A stretch of DNA of 64,000 nucleotides from Leptodactylus fallax (taxonomy: Eukaryota > Chordata > Amphibia > Anura > Leptodactylidae), in assembly GCA_947044405.1 (NCBI GenBank), contig CAMRHE010000077.1:4079001-4143000 (forward strand), in the 5' to 3' direction. Within the stretch, counting starts at the first letter, position 1. The number at the start of each line of letters is the position of its first letter. The translations under genes were made by a program, and so were the position numbers. The notes beneath the pieces were generated by a model. It did not search any database. It was not told the DNA's origin and saw only the letters and a program-made list of their open reading frames with translations. Positions 43,806 to 55,570 of this stretch are shown piece after piece.

Positions 43806-44060
43806 ATGGTTTTGAGAGGTAGCAAACTGAGCAACCACTATGGGCTCCATCTCATAGGGGCCCCTTCATGGACAGGATCTCCAGGAGCTATCCAAATGCA
43901 TGGTTTTTGGAGGTGGCAAACTGGGCAACTACCAAGGGCCTCATCTCAAAGGCCCCCCTCATGGATCTCTTAGAGCAAATCAAATTTATGGTTTTGTGAG
44001 GCGGTGAACTAAGAAGAGCCCCAATTTATGTACAGGATCTCCAGGAGAAAACAAATTTTC
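43806..44060. repeat. Three imperfect tandem units of about 88-94 bp
   Basis: Each unit starts ATGGTTTTGAGAGGTAGCAA-like (43806, 43900, 43988) and includes CATCTCATAGGGGCCCC, CAGGATCTCCAGGAG and an AAAT-rich end. Divergence increases to the third unit. Confidence 0.7.
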
Positions 44061-44757
44061 CATTGACCTCTTCACTGCACTAGACCACCAGAGAATTGAC
44101 AATTAACCATTTCACTACCAAATGCCACTAGAAATTTTGAAATATAATTATTGTCCAATTTCCGTTCTCCTTTGCTTATTGCCAATGGCCCTAATTTCTG
44201 TAAACATGGCTTTGGACAGAGTTCTCACAATCCTTCTATAGTGGCCATTTTGGAATGTGTTTTTCAGTTTTAAGGAAAAAAGCCTCAACAAAGGTACTAC
44301 CAAAGTCACAAGCTAAAGGATAGACTCCAGTTAGATGGTTACTGCAACAGAGACCAGCAGGTAAAGGCAAAATCAGTATATAGCTGAAGTTCAGATTAGG
44401 AGTGGTATAATGGAGCAGACAAGAGGCTAACATAGCCATAGGGTCAGGATCAGAAGCCAGCAGCAGAGACGTCACCATAAAAAAAGCACAAGAACAAAAA
44501 CAGAGCAATAGGTCTGAGCCAGAAACATCTAGAAATGCAAGGGATTGGGCTAAAGACAAGCACATGGCATGTAAGAGGGTTGAAATTGGTCTGCTATTCT
44601 ATTACCACTATATTACATGGACCTCACTGTTTAGCACTGTTTTTTTTTTTGTTGTTACTATGGATTACTGTTGACCCTGTTGCAGTGGAAATAACACTCC
44701 ATTACTATTACTATGTGAGTGCCTTATATTTTGGTATGTGTGCTGCACCCTGCCAGT
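44061..44757. other. No recognised feature
   Basis: The 109-codon minus-strand ORF 44236-44565 has no domain. I see nothing else. Confidence 0.35.
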
Positions 44758-45734
<977 letters not shown>

Positions 45735-45735
45735 T

Positions 45736-45795
45736 ATATAGCACTGGCAGTCAGATATGTTTTATATAGCACTGGCAGGCACGTATGTTTTGCTC

Positions 45796-45798
<3 letters not shown>
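45736..45798. repeat. Two-unit tandem repeat TATATAGCACTGGCAG
   Basis: TATATAGCACTGGCAG occurs at about 45735-45750 and 45762-45777 with the similar followers TCAGATATGTTT and GCACGTATGTTT. Confidence 0.7.

Positions 45799-45829
<31 letters not shown>
45799..45829. repeat. (TA)n microsatellite
   Basis: About 15 uninterrupted TA units, followed by CTGTATATATTTG. Confidence 0.9.
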
Positions 45830-45858
45830 TGTATATATTTGTTTATATTTGTCATATA

Positions 45859-46100
45859 CAGTACAGACCAAAAGTTTGGACACACCTTCTCATTCCAAGA
45901 GTTTTCTGTATTTTCATGACTATAAATATTGTACATTCACACTGAAGGCATCAAAACTATGAATTAACACATGTGGAATTATATACTTAACAAAAAAGTG
46001 TGAAAACTGAAAATATGTCTTATATTCTAGGTTCTTCAAAGTAGCCACCTTTTGCTTTGATTACTGCTTTGCACACTCTTATCATTCTCTTGAAGCTCCT
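45859..46100 (+). mobile_element. Left end of a further Tc1-like element
   Basis: A TA precedes CAGTACAGACCAAAAGTTTG, then GACACACCTTCTCATTCCAA and later GTAGCCACCTTTTGCTTTGA. This is a Tc1-type terminus of a lineage different from the other copies here. The sequence breaks off at about 46100, shortly before the solo LTR; no transposase part is present. Confidence 0.7.
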
Positions 46101-46120
46101 ACAGACCTGCAGCCTCCAGG

Positions 46121-46778
46121 TGTTAGGACAGGAGCCGGCTCCTTGGCAGTTGCGTGGTAGGTGCCGCACCTGTCCTCACTCGTGCCGGCAGTGTGCTCGT
46201 TTCTCAAGGGGTTAATTGTCATTCACTTCCGAGCCTATATATTGTTACTTCCACTGCGCCTGGCTATTCAGTTTTCTGGGTGTTAGCTCCTAACGCTGTG
46301 TTCCTGATACCGATTGCTGCTTTGACTTCCTGCTCCTGTTTCCTGACTACGTTTTCTTCCTGCTGATTCTGTATCTTCATTCCCTCCTGTTGTGACCACC
46401 ACTTGCCTCCTAGACCACTTCTCCTTGACCTCCGATTTTGTAACTGCGTGACTTCCTGATACCGACCCGGCCTGCTGACTATTCTCTCATCTCATCCCTT
46501 TGTACTGCGCTACCTCCTGTTGCCGACTTGGACTACGCTATATTGGACATCTGCCACCTCCTGGAAACTGCTGCATCCTCCTCTGCCTCTGGTCTTCCAT
46601 CAGCCTCTACACGTGCTCAGGTGAGTGGTTTTCTGGCCAAAAGAAGCAGCCAAGTCCATCTCCACCATCTGGTGAAAACCTCTGGAAGCTGGTTTCGGCT
46701 TCTTCTGTTTATCATAGAGTGCAGGGGATCTGGTTTTCTGGGACTAACTATCTGTCATACTGCATTTGGTTCATAACA
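46121..46778 (+). mobile_element. Solo LTR, 658 bp
   Basis: The LTR begins TGTTAGGACAGGAGCCGGCT and ends GCATTTGGTTCATAACA, with inverted TGTTA/TAACA ends. CCAGG flanks it on both sides (46116-46120 and 46779-46783), a perfect 5-bp duplication. A TATA box (CCTATATATTG, 46236-46244) lies about 115 bp in and supports the plus orientation. The rest is pyrimidine-rich (CTTCCTG and CTGACTA repeats). A single LTR without internal sequence arises by recombination between the two LTRs. A 5-bp duplication fits Ty3/gypsy and many endogenous retroviruses; I cannot choose. The ORFs at 46500-46787 are chance frames. Confidence 0.75.
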
Positions 46779-46884
46779 CCAGGTTAACAGAATGGTAAAG
46801 CAGGAAGCTGTTTTTTTTTGCTCTACTACCTATTTCAACTGTATCGGTATCCTGGAGATGTGAATACAGATTAAATATCTGTGT

Positions 46885-46950
46885 GTGTTCGGAGTGGGCC
46901 CCACAAAGTTAGTGGGCCTGGAGACGCCCCCCCACCGCTAGCTATGTCTC
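46885..46950. mobile_element. Right-end fragment of the 19.45-kb hAT family
   Basis: GTGGGCCCCACAAAGTTAGT and the terminus CCGCTAGCTATGTCTCTG match the right end at 21950-22026. No left end was found nearby. Confidence 0.55.
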
Positions 46951-48217
46951 TGCTTATAGCTATGCCGCCCATGACCACATGAACAGTCTCCACAGAGTAT
47001 TGCCTTTGATCAGTATGAGTAGAGTCCTCTAAGTGAACAGTACCAGCAGACTGACCCCTCATACACAGTGCCAGATTTGTGATAGCACTATTGTATTTAC
47101 TGTAAATATTATCTGCTCCACTTCTAAATATAGTAGTCAAAGATTTCGAAGGCTTCACTACAATGTTTCTACTAACAACAGTGTTTCTTAGGCCACTGGG
47201 AAGCAAAACCACATATAAAAGTGACCTGACACCTCCCCTGACATGTCTATTAAAGTATTTAATTGTATTTCCCATAATATAACAATTCTGGAGCTTATTT
47301 TCTCATATCTTTGTGCCATTTGTCCTACATACATATAAATAAAATAACAACTGGCTGTTACCATTCTCCTTGTTAAAGAAGACCTTTCACCACTTCCACT
47401 TCCGTCTTTTTTTCATCCTTTAATAGGCTTCACTACACTGATCCCGGCACAGTTGAAATTTTTTCTCTAGCCCCCACCGTTCAGGAGCAATTGGGACTAT
47501 TTTCAGCACCCTATATGCTACTGTACGGTGGGCAGGCTCAGACTATCTGCTTCAACCCAGGGCTGCCCATCTGGCAATAGGGAACCTAAGTAGCATATTG
47601 GGTGCTGATGGGCACCAACAAATGCAACAGAATTCTTTCTAAGGAAAACACAATAATAAATCCCTGTATACAACCCTGAAAAGCTCCTCTCCTCTACATA
47701 GAAAATGATATTCAACTTGCAGCAGATCTGGCTATCTATACTATACTATATATACTATATATAAGAATTTGTTTATCTGTATTCGTTCTAAGCATATTGT
47801 TCTTTAATCAGCAATTATTCTTATTTTAGGTCAATATTTTGCATCTTTTAGCACTAATTACAAAATCTTTATAAAGTTATGGTCTCAAGTTACAATATTT
47901 TTAAGTTAGAGTACTTACACATCACGTTATTACTAAGAGATACATTTTTATAGACAAAACAGCTATAGAAATGTATCTATCAGCAGTCATAAAAACTACA
48001 GTGTTAAAAAAAACTACTACGTTTGACTCTGTTTTGAGCCTTGTCTATTTTTTAATGGACAGAGAAGTAGGTTCTACCACACTTTTCTGTCCTCCAAAAA
48101 AATGGATCTGTGTGGAATGTGTTTTTTTCAACATTAGAGTCAATGTAATATGGCTGCAAACAGATTGTCCATCCATTTGCAACCGTTTTTCTTTTACACC
48201 CAAAACACTATCATATT
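46951..48217. other. Mostly unrecognised; one miniature end
   Basis: TTAAAGAAGACCTTTCACCA at 47373 is a terminus of the GAGGACCTTTC family, with no partner end found. The 134-codon minus-strand ORF (46871-47275) starts in the hAT fragment and has no domain. Confidence 0.35.
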
Positions 48218-48231
48218 AAGTGGAGGCCCAA

Positions 48232-48510
48232 ACCCGGCTGCTGTGTGACCTCTTACTTCCTGGATGTCCTTCTGTCACCCTTCTGTCCTCCTGTCTTGTC
48301 TGTCCCTGTTTGTTGTCGGATTCCTTGGCTTTTTTGGGGCCATTTTTGCCAGTTTGTTTAAGGCTCTGTAATTTATTGAGAATGCTGGGTAATCCCCGTC
48401 TGTCCTATGTTTCAGTTAACTTCAGTTCTCTTATGATTCTCGTATATTGTTATTCCCTCTGTATGACTAAAACTTTTAAAATAAACAGTTGAAAAAAAAA
48501 AAAAAAAAAA
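48232..48510 (+). mobile_element. Poly(A) retroposed segment, L1-like 3' end
   Basis: The segment has a perfect direct repeat on both sides (AAGTGGAGGCCCAA at 48218-48231 and again at 48510-48523). It ends AAAATAAACAGTTG followed by an A run of about 20. An AATAAA signal lies about 10 bp before the tail. The size of the duplication and the tail show target-primed insertion by L1-type machinery. The 280-bp body is T-rich and non-coding, like an L1 3' UTR, but could also be the 3' end of a host mRNA. ORF 48220-48492 spans the junction and is not a gene. Confidence 0.75.
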
Positions 48511-48523
48511 AGTGGAGGCCCAA

Positions 48524-48753
48524 GTGAAAATAAACACTATACTCACCAGTCCTGGGTGTCAGACGGTCCCTTGACATCTTCCTCTGTCCTATTCTGACCC
48601 ACGGATGACGTCACATGCCCTTGGGTCACTGCTGAGGCCTGTGAATGGGCCTCAGTGGTCACATGGGGCATGTAGCGCTGTGATATCAGCACACCCCACA
48701 TGGCTGAGGAGACATAATAAGCAGTAGCTGGCAAACAGAGCAAGAAAAATAAA
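48524..48753. repeat. Fragment of the GC-rich repeat module
   Basis: AAATAAACACTATACTCACC, GGATGACGTCACATGCCC and GGCCTCAGTGGTCACATGGG repeat the module seen at 37865-38110. The retroposed segment above inserted at its left side. Confidence 0.5.
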
Positions 48754-48913
48754 GCAATGTTTTGGGTAAAACACCTCAGATATCTTAAAGGGGTGTTCTG
48801 ACTTGGAGAACTAAGCACAGACCTTCTGTGCAATGTGCAATGTTTTGGGTAAAACACCTCAGATATCTTAAAGGGGTGTTCTGACTTGGAGAACTAAGCA
48901 CAGACCTTCTGTG
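48754..48913. repeat. Exact tandem duplication with an 83-bp period
   Basis: The 77-bp block starting GCAATGTTTTGGGTAAAACA at 48754 is repeated without any mismatch at 48837, and six further bases (CAATGT) bridge the copies. Each copy contains a CTTAAAGGGGTGTTCTGAC miniature-type terminus. Perfect identity indicates a very recent event or an assembly or polymerase artefact. Confidence 0.95.
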
Positions 48914-49541
48914 GATGTAGGCTTGCTCAGATCCTTCTGTCTCTAAATGTAATCCCAGACAGACTGGATGATATTGAGATCAGGACTAGGTGGGGGCCAT
49001 ATTATCTCTTCCAGGACTCCCCCTCCAAGAGGTGGTCATACCAAATATTGATGGGATTTCTCTTTGTTCATTCCCTTCATTTTGTTAATTGACAAAAATA
49101 AATAGTTAACATTTCTTTTCATGGCAAGATTCTTAGTTTGCAGCATTTTTCCTGCCTAAAACATTGGCACAATATTATATTTGGTAGTTAGGAAAGGAAA
49201 TCTACAATGCTAACGTTTGCAGTTAATGCAGCAGGGAGGGCCCCATCAAACCACTTGCCATGTCTGTATCCTACCACCTGTGATCATGCTTATGGTGGGA
49301 ATATGCAAAAGGAAACCTGTCAGCTGCTTTTCATCTTTTATTCTGTATGCAAAATAGGTCTTTAAAGTCAAAGGTGTGGAGAGATAAAAGAAGAAGTCAA
49401 GCTCTCCATGCCCTAACATGGCCCTTCCCTTGTAATTGACATCTCTAATCCCTAGTCCGGCATTTGTAGTGCAGGTAACAGCCCTGAAGGACAGCAGTCA
49501 CAGGGGCAAAGGGGCTGGGTTGGGGCCTTATTGATTTAAAG
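48914..49541. other. No recognised gene
   Basis: CCTAGTCCGGCATTTGTAGT and flanks are probably repeat remnants; nothing supportable. Confidence 0.3.
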
Positions 49542-50080
49542 CAGTAGTTCTCAACTTCTGGTACTCATACCCCTGGGGGTTCGCCCTGCTATACCCAGGG
49601 ATACACACCACAAAGACAGCCACCCCCCATAATGATAGATTGTGGGGATTGCCACCCGCAAATTCTATTATTCTCTGAAGGCCCTCAGGGTATAATTAAC
49701 AGAAGCCCAAGGGAGGTGAGTAAACATAACAGTTACTCACCTCCCCTGGGCTCCAGTGTGTGAACCCCACAGCCTTCAGGCCGGAACCAGCCTCCCTAGT
49801 TACTGTACATCAGGGACTGCTGAAGCCCAATACTGGTTAATTGGTGTAATGACACTATGTTGGGACACTGTGAGAGCCATTATATTACATGTGGAGCATT
49901 GAAGGGGCCATTCTACAAGTGTGAGGGCTATTATACTGTGGGGCGCTGAGGGAGCCATAACATAAATAACAAAGGCACCAAAAAAAGCTGTATTTTATAG
50001 ACATTTATAAGTGATCACTACTTTATTCAGGCCATTTTCTCACTAAGGGGTACTTCACCTGAAAAGGTTGAAAACCACAT
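49542..50080. mobile_element. Non-autonomous hAT element, 539 bp
   Basis: The ends CAGTAGTTCTCAACTTCTGG and AAAAGGTTGAAAACCACAT are inverted. ATTTAAAG flanks both sides (49534-49541 and 50081-50088), a perfect 8-bp duplication. Inside are the AGGGAGGTGAGTAAACATAA/CTCACCTCCCCTGGG module (49710-49755) and a CATTATACTGTGGGGCGCTG-type minisatellite (49840-49970). No transposase. Confidence 0.82.
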
Positions 50081-50303
50081 ATTTAAAGGACCTAATCCAC
50101 ATACATAATAAAAGTGGCTGAGGACGTAATGATGACGTGATCCTCAGCAGATCAGTGAGGATCTGACACTCGGCACCACCACTGATCAGCTGATCTCAGA
50201 CAACTGATACGGGGAGAATGGAGCAGGAAGCAGACAGCTCTGTTCTCTGTGTAGTGGTCAGACCAAGTTACTGCCAAACAGTTCCCATTTACTTAAATTT
50301 GAG

Positions 50304-50653
50304 TTAAATAGGACCTTTCGCGTCCTCTAACATCAGTGTTGTTATATACCGCAAGGAAGATGGAAGTATGCTGAATTCAGACAATGTGAATGAATGTGCC
50401 CCTGTGCCAGAGATATCAGTGGCATTAGTTTCGGCACCAATATTCTGGGCGGGCCTTACACCTCAGCGTCATCACTGGGCAGGGAGTAACTCCCCCCTGA
50501 CAGTACACTTCCATAAGGCCGGCCCTTCTGTCAGTACATATCGGTACTGAAACGAATGGCACCGCTATCTCTAGCACCACGGCACATACCGGCAAAGCTT
50601 TCTAGCAGTATATAATACCATCGATGTCAGAGGACATGAAAAGTCCTCTTTAA
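50304..50653. mobile_element. TTAA foldback miniature, GAGGACCTTTC family, 350 bp
   Basis: TTAAATAGGACCTTTCGCGT at the left and GAAAAGTCCTCTTTAA at the right with TTAA on both sides. The inner ATATACCGCAAGGAAGATGG segment mirrors GCAAAGCTTTCTAGCAGTAT. Related to the nested copy at 19881-20381. Confidence 0.75.
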
Positions 50654-50996
50654 GTTGCAGTGACTTGGTTCAGCCACTACACAGAGAACAGAGCTGTCTG
50701 CTTCTTGTTCCATTCTCTATATATCTGCCGCAGAGAACAGCAGATAAGTAGGGGCATCTGATGTTGGACTCCACTAATCCGATATTGATAACCTATCCTT
50801 AGGCTAGGTCATTGATATTCATAGTCCAGAAATTCTCTCGTAATGTAGAAACAATGAAAATAAGGCCTAATAAGTATTTATATGAACAGAACTCATTTCC
50901 ATTATCCCAATAAAACTGAATCATTAAATACTTTCTCATATATAATTTGACTTTTACACATGTTAAAGACCTGTGATATACAGATGTAGAAAACTT
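50654..50996. repeat. T2-like miniature remnant and unassigned AT-rich DNA
   Basis: GATAACCTATCCTTAGGCTA and GACTCCACTAATCCGATA are typical interior phrases of T2-like miniatures; the remainder is unrecognised. Confidence 0.35.
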
Positions 50997-50999
50997 TAA

Positions 51000-51249
51000 G
51001 GCTACATGCACATGACCCTAGTGGTTTTTACTGTCCATAAAAACAGATCCATATTCCACAAAAAATATGTCCGCATTGCATCCACATAGAATAGGACATG
51101 TTCCTTATGTGGTCCGGACACTTATCTGTAAAAACTATGGACATGTGTATGGGGCCGTAGAAATGAATGGTTCTATATACTATTCACAATTACAGATCCG
51201 TAATTGCAGACAATATACAGAAAACAACTATGGTGGTGTGCATGGGGCC
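51000..51249. mobile_element. Harbinger-like miniature, 250 bp
   Basis: GGCTACATGCACATGACC and GTGTGCATGGGGCC are inverted ends, with TAA on both sides (50997-50999 and 51250-51252). The interior carries CGTAATTGC and TCCATA inverted motifs. The 61-codon ORF inside is not a gene. Confidence 0.75.
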
Positions 51250-52199
51250 TAACTTGATTTTTAACACATTTAATATACAGGAAACATAAACTCTTACATA
51301 GTCACACTGTGACTTTTACATCTGTGATCCAAGCAATTGTCCGAGTTCATGATAAACTTATATCGAATATTGTACTCATTTCCCCAGACTCTTAGTCATA
51401 GGGTTCTATAGCCATAATTTTCATGTTTTTTTCCGAGGCCAACCTGTTAATCTAGCACTTCTGACTTTAAATATACATGACTAGAGTACATGCTGAATTC
51501 CTTAATCATAATGTATATAAATGTTTATGTCTCCACCCACTTATTTCCTGCTAACTGGGCATGTTAAATGTCTTCTGGTATATCCAGCTATATTTCGTGA
51601 TACACACCATGCTCCCATTAAACTGTGATTAATGTCTGTGCCACATAACTAATATTCTTTCACAAAGTTTCCATAGTGTGCAGTGTTCCATGTGATTAGT
51701 AGAAGAATAGCGCCATCTACTGGTACGAACGCCTTCCTGAAACTTTTCCTAAAATCTTACACACTACTTACATTTTTTTGCTAAAACCTACAAATTAGTT
51801 AACACTAGAGATGACACAATGCTTTGAAAAAAAAGCAAGGAAGACAGATATAGCTACAAATGGCTGAATAGAAGAGTATTCCTTTGTTAACCATTTAACA
51901 ACTACAATAAATGAAAAATGAAAGAAGAGTCTAGTTATTATTAGCCTGTTAGAAAATCGGTAGGATTGTTGGTCCCTATTCATACACTGCCCACACAGGC
52001 CATAATGGTGACTTTAAGAACTGCACCATTATCACATCAAGTAAAGGCAAAAATATCAGTTTTTAAACATTATAAGGAACATTCTTATAACTGTTTCTAT
52101 ACAATCTACGGGCTTAGCAACTTGCTTTGTCATTTTTCCGTTTGAAATTAATGGGAAAAGGGCAGCAAAGTATTACATAGTGTATAATAGGATGGTGAA
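51250..52199. other. No recognised repeat or gene
   Basis: AT-rich, with no terminal repeats. The segment could contain old unique sequence. Confidence 0.3.
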
Positions 52200-52510
52200 T
52201 CTATCACATTGTATAGGCCTCAGATACAGCTCTTGAGCACACAGTGAATCCCATGCACACATTGCAGAAAAATCCGCGCAGCAGAAATGCTGTGATTTCC
52301 AAAACCGACGTTTTTGGAAATCGCAGTATTTCAATTATACCTACGGAAACATTGGCGGTTTCCCTATAGGTATAATTGAAGAGAAAAGTCCTCAAGAAAA
52401 TTCTGAGGACTTCCCGTGAAAAGTGCTGCAGAAAAAAACGCAATGCGTTTCCGCCAAGGTTTTTCCCGCAGTGGCTTTTCGCTGCGGGATGCCACGTGGG
52501 GCGTTAGTCT
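52200..52510. mobile_element. GGCCCCACGT-family miniature, left end eroded
   Basis: The right end GATGCCACGTGGGGCGTTAG is preserved. The interior has AATCGCAGTATTTCAATTAT and GGCGGTTTCCCTATAGGTAT. The left edge near 52205 is degraded. Confidence 0.6.
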
Positions 52511-52511
52511 A

Positions 52512-52667
52512 AAGGAGTTGTCCAGGATTTGGATAAAGCACTGTGGAGGCCAGGGAAGGTGTAACATTAAAAAAATGGAGTGCCAAGGATAGGTGAGTAT
52601 AATTTTTTTAATATATTACACCTCCCCTGGCCTCCTCCATGCTTTGTCCATTTCCTGGACAACTCCT
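52512..52667. mobile_element. T2-like foldback miniature, 156 bp
   Basis: TAAAGGAGTTGTCCAGGAT and TTTCCTGGACAACTCCTCAA are inverted. The inner GGAGGCCAGGGAAGGTGTAA pairs with TTACACCTCCCCTGGCCTCC. It lies between two other miniatures without spacer. Confidence 0.7.
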
Positions 52668-52669
52668 CA

Positions 52670-52895
52670 AGGCTAATACTCCATGTTGCGGATACGCAGC
52701 TTTTTATGTTGCAGATTTTGCTGTGTTTTTTTGAGACAAAGCCAAGAATGGCTATAACCGGAATGGGAAATATATTTGAAGTTCTTATACTTCTCCCTTC
52801 TGCTCAATCCACTCCTGGCTTTGGCTCAAAAAAACACAACAAAATCTGCTACCAAAAAAAGCTGCGTTTCCGCAATGTGGGACCTCAGCCTTAAG
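52670..52895. mobile_element. Foldback miniature, second copy of the 9487 family
   Basis: GGCTAATACTCCATGTTGCG at the left and AATGTGGGACCTCAGCCTTAA at the right. The centre GAAGTTCTTATACTTCTCCC and flanking GAGACAAAGCCAAGAATGG/CCTGGCTTTGGCTC match 9487-9699. Confidence 0.7.
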
Positions 52896-53035
52896 TTGCC
52901 CCACTACCTGTATATCTGACATGGAGGAACACTGTTAGATATGCTGATAAAACCACTGGTGACTACAATGTTCCTCTATGTCATAGGCAGGGAAGGTCTG
53001 ACATTTTGGCCTCCTGAATCCCAATAAAAATGACA

Positions 53036-53405
53036 AGGTAGATGGAGTTGCCTGAAGACAGATATGGAACTGTGGAAATGCAGCCAAAAAGCACTGCGGC
53101 GGAAAAACATTATGTTTTTTCCTGCAGTGCTTTTCACAGAAAGTTCGCAGAGTTTTTGCTTCAATTATATATCCCTATATCCTATAGGGAAACCACCAGC
53201 GTTTCCATATAGGTTTAATTGACGTGCTGCGATTTACAAAAACACAACAGTTTTTCAAATCGCGGTATGTCCGCTGCAGATATTTTCTGCAATGTGTGGA
53301 TGGGATTAGCCAGAATCCTATCAACTTTGCAGGTACCTTGCGGCAAAAAAACGCGGAAAATTATGTCATTTATGCTATGTGTGGCCTACAGGTGGCCTTA
53401 GCCTA
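53036..53405. repeat. GGCCCCACGT-family miniature, eroded
   Basis: The internal blocks GGGAAACCACCAGCGTTTCC, TTTTTCAAATCGCGGTATGT and GTGTGGATGGGATTAGCCAG are family-specific. The right edge ATGTGTGGCCTACAGGTGGC is altered. Confidence 0.55.
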
Positions 53406-53464
53406 AGGGTATTGAGGAAAAGCTACAGCATATGAAACCACTTCACTAATATTTCCTGACTTAA

Positions 53465-53700
53465 GCTAAGGTCCCATATAGCGAGCTGCAGCAAAAAAGT
53501 GCTGCAGGGAAAACCGCAGAGGCAACGCATTGTTGTTTTTCACGCAGCACTTTTTACAGAAAATCTGCAGAGGACTTTCAATTATACCTATAGGGAAACC
53601 TCCAGTGTTTCCATAGGTATAATTGACATGCTGTGATTTCCAAAACTGTGACGGTTTTGGAAATCGCAGCGAGCGTATCCGCTGCACGTATTTTTTTGGA
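53465..53700. repeat. GGCCCCACGT-family miniature, left half
   Basis: TTAAGCTAAGGTCCCATATA starts the copy, and GGGAAACCTCCAGTGTTTCC and ACGGTTTTGGAAATCGCAGC follow. It breaks off where the next miniature fragment begins. Confidence 0.55.
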
Positions 53701-53935
53701 GTGTATGGATGGGATTCGATATTCGTTTCCATTGCTCGGGTTCGTTGGGGGACCCGAAGGATGGAGAGCTGGACCGCTGTTTAGGCGGTTACACACTGAC
53801 CCTATTGACTATAATAGAGTCTGCTGGGTGTCCACCATTTCAATACTGAAACTGGTGGAGAGAAAAGTCCTGCACAGTGGACTTTTGGCGGTTTCTGCAA
53901 CAGAGTCTCCGGCGCAGATGTGAACTCAGCCTCAG
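53701..53935. repeat. Harbinger-like miniature fragment
   Basis: GACCCTATTGACTATAATAG and GGCGCAGATGTGAACTCAGCC are the interior and right end of the GGTTCACATCTGCG family (complete at 58467-58715). Confidence 0.55.
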
Positions 53936-54640
53936 ACTGCATATTCTCCATATTTAAAAAACGACTTACATTTCTTACTTTCACACATTAAGGGTGAAGT
54001 GCAGATAAAGTTACATCTGATAAACAGTTGCTTTTATGATGCGTTTTTGATGCAGTTGCAGTTTTTAACATGTGAAACATTAAATAAATAAAACACACAA
54101 TCTCATGAAAACTGTATTAAAAACACATCAAAACTACATAAAAAAGGCATGTGGTTTTCATGAGGTTTAGCTGCACCATCTGAATGCACTCTTACTAATG
54201 CTTTCTATACATGAGTTCCTTTGTGTCCCTGGTCTAAACAATTTAGGTGAGTGCCTGTGCTATTTTTTGGGGCATGCCACCAATGCTGTGATAAGCAGAC
54301 CTTGCAGTAGAAGGGTTAAATGGCATCGGGACTCCACTTGTGTATAAAGCAGACCTTTCCACTTGTACTAAATTACAGACCACACAAAACGTCCTAATAG
54401 AAGCCAGCTGGTATCAGCACTGTCACCAATAGCATCAAGCCTCTGACTTATGTGTATGTCTATTTCAAGTCCTACATCCCAAAAAACACAACTACAAATT
54501 GTTCACTGCCAGTGACAGTATTCACTTTTAACCTGTAAAATGCCAAAATCACAGTATCAGTAGTTTCTTCTTTATCATACTAAGGTCTAATGCACACAGC
54601 ACACAACTCCTGTTAGTATCGAGCTATAATAGGGCTTTCG
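53936..54640. other. No recognised gene
   Basis: Short repeat-like phrases only. Confidence 0.3.
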
Positions 54641-54649
54641 TTGTGCAGG

Positions 54650-54945
54650 GAACCCTTAGGGTAAGTTAACATGGAGGAATTTGGAGTTGATTTTAGACGT
54701 GGATTCCACCTCAAAATCAGCTCCAAATTCCGCCATGAATCTGCCTCCCATTGTATTGAGGCAGAGATCAAAATAGGATGGTGACAAAACAAGTGAACCT
54801 GTTCCTCTGAGGCCGATCGGTGAATGAAAGTTTTGCTTTGGGTTTCCACCGCAGGAAGCACATGGTTGGAAAGTGGAGAGGAATTTGAGGCGGAAGTCTG
54901 CCTCAAATTCCTCTTCACTTTTTGCTTTGTGAATAATCCTTTCAC
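54650..54945. repeat. Foldback repeat with GGAATTTGGAGTTGATTTT arms
   Basis: GAATTTGGAGTTGATTTTAG is answered by CTCAAAATCAGCTCCAAATTCC within 60 bp, and GAGGAATTTGAGGCGGAAGT by TGCCTCAAATTCCTC further on. The same AATTTGAGGCAGACATCTGC text is at 37450. The 110-112 codon minus-strand ORFs here are repeat translations. Confidence 0.5.
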
Positions 54946-55339
54946 TGTACCTACATCTGTCTGTCATACTTTTTCTGTTAAAATGAGTACACAATCCAAC
55001 ACAAAAATACTATGGCAGATTCCCTTGTCCTGTATGTGCAGAGCTATTATTCTTGTAGTACAGGGCTAAAATATTTTCTTACATTTCTTAAAGGGATTAT
55101 TGATGATTTTTTTTTGTGGCCTATTCTTAGGATAGGACATACATATATGATCGGGGAGGGGGGGTTGTGAAGGTGGCCTCTGAACAGATTAGTTATTCAA
55201 GGGTGTGCCCGATATCTATTATGACTGCTTTTGTTTTCCTTTTTAAAATCACCACAGCAACAACCACCTGAAATCGGGTGTTTTTTGCTGCAGCCGACCT
55301 CTGCAGATTGAGATTCCTCTGCAGCCCAACCCCCCGCGC

Positions 55340-55570
55340 ACTCAACATTTAGGCTAAGGCCCCAGCGAGCCACAGCAAAAAAGACCGCGGCAGAAACGCA
55401 TTGCGTTTTTTTCTGCAGCATTTTTCACAGAGTTTTCCTCTGCGGACTTTCTGCCCCTATTATATCTATACGGAAAACGCCAGTGTTTCTGTAGGTATAA
55501 TTGGCATGCTGCGATTTTAAAAAATGCTTTTTCAGCTGCAGATTTTTTTGCAGAAATTTTGTATGGTCAC
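55340..55570. mobile_element. GGCCCCACGT-family miniature, left part
   Basis: GGCTAAGGCCCCAGCGAGCC starts the copy, followed by AAACGCATTGCG TTTTTTTCTGC and CGGAAAACGCCAGTGTTTCT. The right end is missing. Confidence 0.55.

Noticed and set aside
46500..46787. Two overlapping ORFs of 82-95 codons
   Set aside because: They lie inside the solo LTR and have no retroviral or other domain.
46871..47275. 134-codon minus-strand ORF
   Set aside because: Begins in a hAT end and shows no domain.
54613..54994. Minus-strand ORFs of 110-112 codons
   Set aside because: Translations of the foldback repeat; similar peptides arise at 37.45 kb from the same repeat text.
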